Shown: positions 25,449 through 32,478 of the stretch, in pieces | How positions within the stretch are numbered: the first letter of the stretch is position 1 | Layout of the letters: every line of letters begins with the position of its first letter | NCBI GenBank assembly: GCA_964632945.1 | Contig: CAZWCX010000020.1 | Span: forward strand, 1-64,000 | Length of the DNA: 64,000 bases | Direction: 5' to 3' | Source: CAZWCX01 sp964632945 | GTDB taxonomy: Bacteria; Planctomycetota; MHYJ01; WSZJ01; CAZWCX01 | The notes under the pieces: model-generated | Seen by the model: only the letters and a program-made list of their open reading frames with translations | What the model was told of the DNA's origin: nothing | Databases searched by the model: none | Program-made: the position numbers and the translations under genes

Positions 25449-26440
25449 CGCCGAACCCCTCCTGTCATCCATCCCGAATCTCCCGCCTCGAGGGCCAACG
25501 TTTGCCAGGCATTTCGAGCCGCCCCGCGGAGGTCTTCCCCCGCGGTTCGGCTCATCCACTGCAGCGAATCCAGAACCGCCGGGGTCACCGGTGGCCCGGG
25601 AAAGGCGCGACCGAGGCGCACCAGGGTCGTGAGGGCCTGGTCGGACGCCATGCCGCCGAGCCCGATCACCACGGCGAGGAGCGCCGGGGGCCCGAGCGCG
25701 CTGTCCGGGTGGAGCGCCGCCCCGGCCAGGCGCATCAGCACGCATTCCGCTTGCGGGTTCCCCACGCTCCTCAGCACCCGGCCCAGGGCTACCGCTTCCG
25801 CAAGGTCCCGGACCCCCTCCACCTCACCGGCCACCTGCGCCGCACACTCGGGGTGCACCCGGATCAGTCCGGCGATCGCCCCGATCACCCGAGGTTCCAC
25901 GAACGGGGCGCCGGACGGCAAGGCCGCTTCCCGGCGACGCAAGCGACGAAACAGCATCGACACGAGGTCCTTCGGAGAGACGTGCGCGTCCCCATCCGAT
26001 CGCCGCTCCCCGGACCAGGGCGCGACCGCGCGGGGAACGCCCCCCCACCCGAACGCATCGGGCCCCTCCGCAAGCGGACTGGGATCCGATTCCAGCCCGC
26101 GTTGCCGCTGACGGTCTCTTCCCGGAGGGAGGGGCGTGACCGGCCGTGTCTCCCCGGCCGCCGTCGCCGATCCGCTCCCGACCGGCGCCGTGGCAACGCC
26201 CCCCGCCGGCGTCGTTCGGCGGCGCCCCTCGCCCGGGCGCACCGAGCGGCGTCCGCCCGACCCGATCGACCGGCCGGGGCGCGCGCCGTCCTCCGGGGCC
26301 GCTTCCGGCGATCGCGTCCCCCCCCGACCGTCGCATGGCGCCCGGCGCTGCGCGTCGTCGTGCCGAAGTGTCACGATTGAAACGCCCGCGGAAAGAGCCA
26401 GGAAGACGGCCATCATCAGCTGCCGCATTCGCGCGTCCAT
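25445..26440 (-). CDS. Membrane-anchored helical-repeat protein of unknown function
   Basis: The 331-residue protein has an N-terminal hydrophobic helix (LMMAVFLALSAGVSIVTL) that acts as signal or anchor. A long Arg/Gly/Pro-rich disordered stretch follows (about 30-145), then a C-terminal alpha-helical domain (about 150-325) resembling HEAT/ARM repeats. A perfect AGGAGGT lies just upstream of the ATG. It is the middle gene of a tight operon: 8 bp after the coiled-coil protein gene and 4-nt ATGA overlap with the Gly-rich secreted protein gene. It may help export or present that product. Confidence 0.65.
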   Translation of the reverse strand: MDARMRQLMMAVFLALSAGVSIVTLRHDDAQRRAPCDGRGGTRSPEAAPEDGARPGRSIGSGGRRSVRPGEGRRRTTPAGGVATAPVGSGSATAAGETRPVTPLPPGRDRQRQRGLESDPSPLAEGPDAFGWGGVPRAVAPWSGERRSDGDAHVSPKDLVSMLFRRLRRREAALPSGAPFVEPRVIGAIAGLIRVHPECAAQVAGEVEGVRDLAEAVALGRVLRSVGNPQAECVLMRLAGAALHPDSALGPPALLAVVIGLGGMASDQALTTLVRLGRAFPGPPVTPAVLDSLQWMSRTAGEDLRGAARNAWQTLALEAGDSGWMTGGVRR

Positions 26441-26448
26441 ACGACCTC

Positions 26449-26799
26449 CTATCGATGCTGCCAGCACCGACCGCCGCCCTTGACCATCCGACGGCACGGG
26501 GCGCCGGTCGTCTTCGTCGGCGCGCCGCACGGATGGCTCATCCCGGAATCCGCCCCGGGGTCCGGCCTTGGCTCGGATCCGGGGCGGACCGCCGGGGCGT
26601 CGACCCGACCCGTCCGTTCCCATCGCTCGATCCGCGCCTCGAGTTGCTCGACGCGCAGCCACAACCGGTCGAACTCTTCGGCCGTGGGACGCCCGGCAGC
26701 AAGGGGGGCCGGATCCTCCTCTGCTCCCACGATCGCCCATCCGGCGAGCAGGACGAGCAGCGCCACGAGAACGGGTCCGTATCGACGGGGTGCGGGCAT
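26449..26799 (-). CDS. Membrane-anchored protein with C-C-C-H zinc-like tail
   Basis: The 116-residue product begins with a strong hydrophobic helix (RYGPVLVALLVLLAGWAIVGA), then a short coiled coil (EEFDRLWLRVEQLEARIERWE). The conserved-looking tail is CGAPTKTTGAPCRRMVKGGGRCWQH. The C-x7-8-G-x-x-C-x9-C-W-Q-H pattern resembles the small DUF5763-like Cys/His motif found at the end of many bacterial proteins, probably a zinc site. GGAGAC precedes the ATG at 26799. It is the first gene of the operon with the HEAT-like and Gly-rich proteins. Function unknown. Confidence 0.65.
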   Translation of the reverse strand: MPAPRRYGPVLVALLVLLAGWAIVGAEEDPAPLAAGRPTAEEFDRLWLRVEQLEARIERWERTGRVDAPAVRPGSEPRPDPGADSGMSHPCGAPTKTTGAPCRRMVKGGGRCWQHR

Positions 26800-27075
26800 G
26801 GGTGTCTCCTCCAATCGACAGACGAAGGGCGATTCCGAACCTCCCACCCCCGCGGCTTCCTGCCGCGGCGCACCGGCAGCGGGCGACGGCCGATTCCCCG
26901 GGAGCCCCCGGCGCGCCGGTGGGCGGAGACTACGACAACGGATGGACAGGATAGGTCCCGCAGGGCGGAAAATTTTTTCGGCCCCGGGATTTCGGGCTTG
27001 TGGGACCTCCCCTGTCACTCGGGTCCGCTACACTTCCTCCCGTCCGAATGCCGGTGCGAACGCGAAGGGACCGCC

Positions 27076-29484
27076 ATGGAAGATTCGCCGCTCTTCCTCG
27101 GGATCGACTTCGGGACTTCGAACTCGTCGGTCGCCCACGTCTACCATGATCCCCGCTACGCAGACCAAAAGGTCATTCCCGTACAGACGGTTCCCATCCC
27201 CCTGGACGAGGCGGGGAACGTCGCCACCAACCGGATGCCGACGCTCCTTTCCACGCGGTTCGACGATCGGCGCGCCAAAGGATTTCTCGTCGGCTGGGAG
27301 TTCTTCCAGCGCTTCGGACGCCGCAAGAAGTCTCCCCTTCTCCGCCGCGGTCGCGACCTCTTCGAATCGGTGAAGTCCGACCTCGGCTCGTTCCGCATCT
27401 ACCCGTACGCGGCCGCGCCGGAGTGCAACATGCCCGAGAAGGTGGCCGAGGCGGTGTTCGCGCGGTTGCTGCGGGAGGTCACGCCCCGACTTCCGGGAGC
27501 CAGCCCGGGCGCGGTCCGCACCGTCATCACGGTCCCCGCCTCGCTCAACGCCGAGGCGCGCCGCCAGACCCTCGAAGCCGCCGTGCGGGCCGGGCTCGTC
27601 GCCGACCGCGTCGAGCTGATCGATGAACCGATCGCCGCCCTGCTCGATCTCCTCAACGACCCGCGCTCCTGCGCCGTGCTCGCGCCGGGAAAGCCGACCC
27701 ACGTCCTCGTGTTCGATTACGGCGGCGGAACCCTGGACCTCTGTCTGGTCCGGTGCGCATACGACTCATCCTGCTCGAGCGGACTTACCGCGGAAACGCT
27801 GGCGATCTCCCGATATCGGCGCAACGGCGGGAATGATGTCGATCGGCAGGTGATGGCGCGCGTCGTCTGGCCTCAGGTCGAAGAGCAGCTGGGGATCCTG
27901 CGGACCGGGTTGCGCGCGGACGTGCGCCAGGCGGTCGAGGACACCCTGACACCCACGGTCGCCCGGGGGCTCAAGGAAGGCATCTGCAAGCGGATCGCCC
28001 GGGACGTCAGTGCAGGGAGACCTCTCTCCCGGCTGTCCGCAGACCTGAGCGAAATCGTGAAGTCCGACGGGACGTTCACCGACGAAGGCCTCCCGGCGCC
28101 GATCGAGGGAAAATTCAAGATCACCAAGGCCCAGTTCGACCAGGTGATGTCCCCGTTCCTGACCGCGCCCTCCCCGGATCCCGCGACGTGGGGCGACGAA
28201 CGCGTTCGTCACTCGCTGGTCCTGCCGATCCTCGAGACCCTCGACAAGGCGGGTCTCGGTCCGGGCGATCTCGACGTGCTCGTACTCCACGGCGGGAGCT
28301 GCCGGAACCCTCATGTCCAAGCGGGCCTGCTGGGGATCCTGGCCGAGGCGGACGGCCGATTTGCGCAAACCCGCATCGTGGAGACCCCCGACCTCGACAC
28401 CTCCGTGGCCCGGGGCGCCGCCCTGGCCTGCTATTGGAAACACGCTCGAAAGGTCGAACTGATCCGGCCCGTGGTCGCGGAAGATGTGGGCATTCTGACG
28501 CTCGGGGAACAACCGGTCTGCCTGGTCGAGAGCGGCACGCCGCTGCCGTTTCCCGAACTGGGCATCCATGCGCACCCGGAAGACTTCTTCGTCCCGCAGG
28601 CCGGCCAGCGCGAGATGCTCGTCCCCTTCTATACGGGCCGCCATGAACAGCGGCGGTCGGGGTGCGTGCGCCTGCCGTTGCCCGACGGCGTGCGCAAGGG
28701 GGAGATCGTCCGGATCAAGCTGAGCATCGACCGCGACAAGGTCTTGCACTGGTGGTTCAGCCTCTCGGGCGGCGAGTTCCGCTCGGCCCCCTCCCTCGAC
28801 GACCCCTGGACCCTCCGGGAGCCCGACGTGGCGGGTCAGGCGGTCCAGAGGCATCGGAAGGAGATGCGTGACCATCTGAGCCGGCACGGATCGGTTCCGC
28901 GCGGGATGGCGGTGCGGGAAGCGCTGCTTCTCTATCACGCGGGAGATCTGGCCGAGGCGGAACTGGCGATCTTCGATTGCGTTGCCGGCGGCTCCCACGA
29001 TGCCGACACGGCCAATGCGCTGTCCCTGATCTACGGCCACACCGAGGATGCGGCGGCGGAGATGTACTTCGCCGAAATGGCGGCCCGGCTTGCGCCTCGG
29101 GATCCGATCATGCTGGGCAACTATGGCGTGGTGCTCGACGACAACGGCCGCGGGGACGAAGCGGTGGCCATGCTTCGCGCGGCGCTCTCGCTCGCGCCGG
29201 ACCTCTCGTATCTTCACGAGCGCCTGGGGGACCGCCTGCGCGCGGGACGGGACGAGGAAGCGGCCGTGCGGGAGTATCGCGAAGCACTGCGGATCGTCGA
29301 GCGTCGGCTGTTGGAGCGACCGGAGCGTCCGCAGAATTGGAAGGAAGCCGCCCGATTGCACTACAAACTCGGCGAGTACGATCAGGCGCGGGACGCCGCC
29401 GGTCGCGCCTCGGACGCCGGGCTCAACGAACTGTACGGCGGAGACCATCGCATGCGGATCGCCGGACCGGACAGCGGATTCTGA
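27076..29484 (+). CDS. Hsp70-like ATPase fused to TPR repeats
   Basis: The 802-residue protein has an Hsp70/actin-fold ATPase at about 1-470: phosphate-1 loop LGIDFGTSNSSVA, phosphate-2 loop VLVFDYGGGTLDL, adenosine loop VLHGGSCRNPHVQ. A beta-rich segment in the place of the substrate-binding domain (about 480-590) follows. TPR-like helices make up the C-terminus (about 605-790: ALLLYHAGDLAEAELAIF, NYGVVLDDNGRGDEAVAMLRAAL). It is not DnaK: there is no lid or EEVD-like tail, and no dnaJ or grpE is near. It is cytoplasmic, with the ATG at 27076 after GAAGGGA. The TPRs may recruit clients. The next gene lies 18 bp on and is probably its partner. Confidence 0.85.
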   Translation: MEDSPLFLGIDFGTSNSSVAHVYHDPRYADQKVIPVQTVPIPLDEAGNVATNRMPTLLSTRFDDRRAKGFLVGWEFFQRFGRRKKSPLLRRGRDLFESVKSDLGSFRIYPYAAAPECNMPEKVAEAVFARLLREVTPRLPGASPGAVRTVITVPASLNAEARRQTLEAAVRAGLVADRVELIDEPIAALLDLLNDPRSCAVLAPGKPTHVLVFDYGGGTLDLCLVRCAYDSSCSSGLTAETLAISRYRRNGGNDVDRQVMARVVWPQVEEQLGILRTGLRADVRQAVEDTLTPTVARGLKEGICKRIARDVSAGRPLSRLSADLSEIVKSDGTFTDEGLPAPIEGKFKITKAQFDQVMSPFLTAPSPDPATWGDERVRHSLVLPILETLDKAGLGPGDLDVLVLHGGSCRNPHVQAGLLGILAEADGRFAQTRIVETPDLDTSVARGAALACYWKHARKVELIRPVVAEDVGILTLGEQPVCLVESGTPLPFPELGIHAHPEDFFVPQAGQREMLVPFYTGRHEQRRSGCVRLPLPDGVRKGEIVRIKLSIDRDKVLHWWFSLSGGEFRSAPSLDDPWTLREPDVAGQAVQRHRKEMRDHLSRHGSVPRGMAVREALLLYHAGDLAEAELAIFDCVAGGSHDADTANALSLIYGHTEDAAAEMYFAEMAARLAPRDPIMLGNYGVVLDDNGRGDEAVAMLRAALSLAPDLSYLHERLGDRLRAGRDEEAAVREYREALRIVERRLLERPERPQNWKEAARLHYKLGEYDQARDAAGRASDAGLNELYGGDHRMRIAGPDSGF

Positions 29485-29502
29485 CCCGGGAGGAACAGGC
29501 CA

Positions 29503-30216
29503 ATGGCGAAATCAGCCCAATCGGGCCGGCGCATCGCCGGGCGCCGGGGAACTTCCGCGCGACGCGGATCCGCGTCCCGGCGCGCCCGCCGTCCGGCGCG
29601 TTCGCCGCGCGGGAAGACCGCACGGAAGGCCGCGGGCGGGGTCCGTCCCGCGAAGGTCACGCGCAAGCTCGCAAAGCCCTCGCGCCCGCCACGGTCGCCC
29701 GCCGCATCCCGCGCGCCGGCGAGTTCCGTCGACTCGCAGCGGATCCGGGAGATCCTGGTGCGCCTGGATCGAGCGCACGCCGATCTGGTCGCGATCGGCG
29801 CCGAACTGCGCGCCGCCGCGCACGGGATCGGCGCCGCCGCCTGCGACACGTTGCGCGGGGAATGGCTGCGCAGCCTCCTGGAACGGGACCTCCTTCGGGA
29901 CTTGCAGGTGGCGCGGCAGGGAGCGACGCCGGGGGAGAACCCGGCCGCCGCAGCCGGAGGGGATCGCCTCCTGCCGGAATCGATGTTGAATTGGCTGTGC
30001 GAGAAGCTCGACCTGTTTCCGTTGCTGACCGCCGGTGAAACGATCGAGGTCCCCGCGGCCTCCCTCGGCGATTTCGACTTCGACGGGTCCGTCCCCGCGG
30101 ACGCCGGCGGCCTGATCGCCCTGCGGGTCGTCGTTCCCGGCCTGCGGCTCCGGGTGGGAAAGACCGTCGTCCTCCCGCCCCGCGTGGAGCGGATCGAACC
30201 GGTCGCGCCGACGTAG
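29503..30216 (+). CDS. Basic-tailed helical/beta protein linked to the Hsp70-TPR gene
   Basis: The 237-residue protein has about 70 N-terminal residues that are almost all Arg, Ala, Ser, Lys, Pro and Gly, like a histone H1 tail. Helices that could form a coiled coil follow (RIREILVRLDRAHADLVAIGAEL; WLRSLLERDLLRDLQVARQ). A beta-rich C-terminus comes last (ETIEVPAASLGDFDFDG; GLIALRVVVPGLRLRVGKTVVLP). GGAGG lies about 8 nt before the ATG. The helix-then-beta order recalls GrpE, but I see no GrpE sequence signature. Its position suggests it works with the Hsp70-like ATPase. Confidence 0.6.
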   Translation: MAKSAQSGRRIAGRRGTSARRGSASRRARRPARSPRGKTARKAAGGVRPAKVTRKLAKPSRPPRSPAASRAPASSVDSQRIREILVRLDRAHADLVAIGAELRAAAHGIGAAACDTLRGEWLRSLLERDLLRDLQVARQGATPGENPAAAAGGDRLLPESMLNWLCEKLDLFPLLTAGETIEVPAASLGDFDFDGSVPADAGGLIALRVVVPGLRLRVGKTVVLPPRVERIEPVAPT

Positions 30217-30268
30217 CGTTCCGCGGTCTTCCCGGCCGCCGAGAAGCGGGATCGGGGCGCGCGGGCAA

Positions 30269-30297
30269 GGCCGCGGATCGGCAAGGTCCGCGCGGCC
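30269..30297. terminator. Hairpin between convergent genes, possible terminator
   Basis: GGCCGCGGA (30269-30277) can pair with TCCGCGCGGCC (30287-30297) apart from a 2-nt bulge. It lies between the convergent Hsp70 operon and the diguanylate cyclase gene, where a bidirectional terminator is expected. There is no T-tract on either side, so intrinsic termination is uncertain. Confidence 0.3.
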
Positions 30298-30333
30298 CGC
30301 CGACGCCGGCACGGCGTCCGGACCCCGGGCCGC

Positions 30334-32079
30334 CTACAACTCCACCCGGTTCCGCCCGCCGGCCTTGGCGGCGTACAGGGCACGATCGGCGCGCGAGAGG
30401 AGCCCCTGCAGGTCCCGGGTCGTCGCATCCAATTCGGACACGCCGACGCTGCACGTGACCCGGATCACGTCCCCCCCGCTCGAGGGCAAGGCGATCTCGG
30501 CAATGCGGCGGCGGAGGTCATCGGCCAGGGCGCACGCCTTCTCCAGCGAGGTCTCGGGCAGCAGGAGAATGATCTCGTCCCCGCCGAAGCGCGCGCCGAT
30601 GTCGCATGCCCGCAACCGCTGGCGAATCACCTGCGCGACTTCCACGAGGACGGCGTCTCCCCGATCATGCCCGTACCGATCGTTGATCTCCTTGAACCGG
30701 TCCAGGTCGATCATGACGGTCGAAACCGTGGTGCCGTATCGCCGCGACCGCGCCAGTTCTTCGTCGGCCCGTTCGGTCAGAAACCGACGGTTGTAGAGAC
30801 TCGTCAGCGGATCCACGGTCGAAAGCCGGCGCACCTCCCGCTCGGCCTGGATCCGCTCCGTAATGTCCTTCATGAAACAATAGTGGCCCTGGAAGGTTCC
30901 CTCGGCATCCCGATCCGCGACCATGACGAGCTGCTTGAAAAACTCCGAACCGTCCTTGCGCCGCCCGCGTGCATCGATCTCGACCCTCCCCGTCGAGATC
31001 ATCTGGCCGTAGGCCTCCTGCATCCGTTCGAGGTCGTCCGGGTCAACCGTCTGCTGCCATGGACGTCCGATCAGTTCTTCCGGCCGGTACCCGGCAATGT
31101 TCGCATACGCAGGGTTGACCGTCACATAACTGCCGGCCGCATCCAGCCGGGAGATCCCTTCGAGGGCGTGACTGAGGATGGCATTGAAGGCCCGCAGCTC
31201 CCGCTCGGCTTTCTTCTGATCGGTCACGTCGCGAAAGATCCCGCGGGTCGCGACCAGGCGGTCATTCTCGAACTGGCCGTTGACGCTTCCCGACAACTCC
31301 AGGCGCCGGCCATCCCGGGCGACCAGTACGGTTTCCACGTCGCTGAGACTTTCGCCCTGCACGACGCGCCGGAACATCGCCTCGCAGTGGGCGCGATACT
31401 CGGGATCGACCAGATCGAAGATATTCAGATTGCCGATTTCGTGGTCCGCATAGCCGAGCAGTTCGCGCCACTTCCGATTGGCGAATCGGATCCGTCCATC
31501 CGGTCCCACGCTCTGGATCAGGTCGTTGGCGTTCTCCATGAAGTCCCGGAGGCGCCTCTCCTGTTCGTGGAACAGCTTCAGCGCCCGGAGCATCTCGGCG
31601 GAACGGAGTTCCGATTCCGCCAGCGCCCCGAGATCATTCAGGATCCGCTCATCCTCCTCGGTGAAACGTCGGGGGGTGCGATCCAGAATGCAGAGCGCGC
31701 CGAGGCGCATCCCGTCCGGTCCCGCCAGGGGGCGACCGGCATAGAACCGGATTCCGGGCGGCCCTTGCACCAGGGGGTTGTCCGAGAAGCGGGAGTCGGC
31801 ACGCGCATCCGGCACGACGAGAATCCGATCGGAGAGAATCGCGTGACCGCAAAACGACACGTCACGGGGCGTCGAGTCGACCTCCAACCCCTGCCGCGAC
31901 TTGAACCACTGGCGAGCCGCGTCGATGAGCGTGATCAGCGCGATCGGGACGCGAAACAGTTGTTGGGCGAGGCGGGTGACGCGGTCGAACCGCTCTTCCG
32001 GCCCGCTGTCGAGAATTCCCAGCGAATGCAGGACCGCGATTCGATCCGCCTCATTCGGCGGAGCGGCGGGCACCAACAT
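30334..32079 (-). CDS. Diguanylate cyclase with GAF and two PAS domains
   Basis: The 581-residue cytoplasmic protein has an N-terminal GAF domain (about 15-165, with FCGHAIL and GALCILDRTPR), two PAS domains (about 175-295 and 300-420) and a C-terminal GGDEF domain (about 425-581). The active site reads GGDEI, with the substitution in the final position. An RxxD inhibitory site (RACD) lies exactly five residues upstream, so product feedback by c-di-GMP is likely. It should make c-di-GMP from two GTP in response to small ligands or redox state. No phosphodiesterase is adjacent. Confidence 0.93.
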   Translation of the reverse strand: MLVPAAPPNEADRIAVLHSLGILDSGPEERFDRVTRLAQQLFRVPIALITLIDAARQWFKSRQGLEVDSTPRDVSFCGHAILSDRILVVPDARADSRFSDNPLVQGPPGIRFYAGRPLAGPDGMRLGALCILDRTPRRFTEEDERILNDLGALAESELRSAEMLRALKLFHEQERRLRDFMENANDLIQSVGPDGRIRFANRKWRELLGYADHEIGNLNIFDLVDPEYRAHCEAMFRRVVQGESLSDVETVLVARDGRRLELSGSVNGQFENDRLVATRGIFRDVTDQKKAERELRAFNAILSHALEGISRLDAAGSYVTVNPAYANIAGYRPEELIGRPWQQTVDPDDLERMQEAYGQMISTGRVEIDARGRRKDGSEFFKQLVMVADRDAEGTFQGHYCFMKDITERIQAEREVRRLSTVDPLTSLYNRRFLTERADEELARSRRYGTTVSTVMIDLDRFKEINDRYGHDRGDAVLVEVAQVIRQRLRACDIGARFGGDEIILLLPETSLEKACALADDLRRRIAEIALPSSGGDVIRVTCSVGVSELDATTRDLQGLLSRADRALYAAKAGGRNRVEL

Positions 32080-32478
32080 GCGATTTCTCTGCTGAGTGGA
32101 AAGGAAAGGGGGCTGGAATCCATGATTCCCGCCTTGCGCCGTACCGGGAATCGTACCTCATTTTCGCATGGTCGTACCATAGGCGATTCTTCGGAGTCGC
32201 TCTCCCGTGCGCGCGGGACGGTCCCGGGGGGGGGCCGCGCCCCGGGCGAGCGACGGCAAGAGCGAGGCCCTTTCACCGCCCGCGTCGGGGCGGCGGGAAA
32301 TCGCCTCGCGGCCCGGTCAGGCGAATCGATTCGGGGCGTTCGGGCGTGACGCCATCCTCCCGCGAAGGCTCGGGCGGGACTGCGCCGGACGCCCTTCCCT
32401 CCGCACGGCCCTCGGCTATAATGAGGTCGGGTGGGGAATGGATCGGTCGCGTATGCCATTCACGAGGAGCGGTGTCCA
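32080..32478. promoter_or_regulatory. Divergent promoter region (c-di-GMP enzyme / Ca2+ ATPase)
   Basis: These 399 bp separate two divergent genes. Facing the ATPase gene is a perfect -10 hexamer, TATAAT at 32417-32422, with only a poor -35 (TTCCCT) 16 nt upstream. Facing the cyclase gene, the palindrome ATGGTCGTACCAT (32168-32180) and three CGTACC words (32140, 32152, 32173) form a possible operator. No gene is seen. Confidence 0.45.

Noticed and set aside
27076..29484. DnaK assignment for the Hsp70-like gene
   Set aside because: The lid domain is missing, TPRs are present, the substrate-binding region is not DnaK-like and no dnaJ or grpE is adjacent.
29503..30216. Calling the Hsp70 neighbour GrpE
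   Set aside because: Gene position and helix-beta order fit, but none of the GrpE sequence motifs are visible, so it is left without a name.
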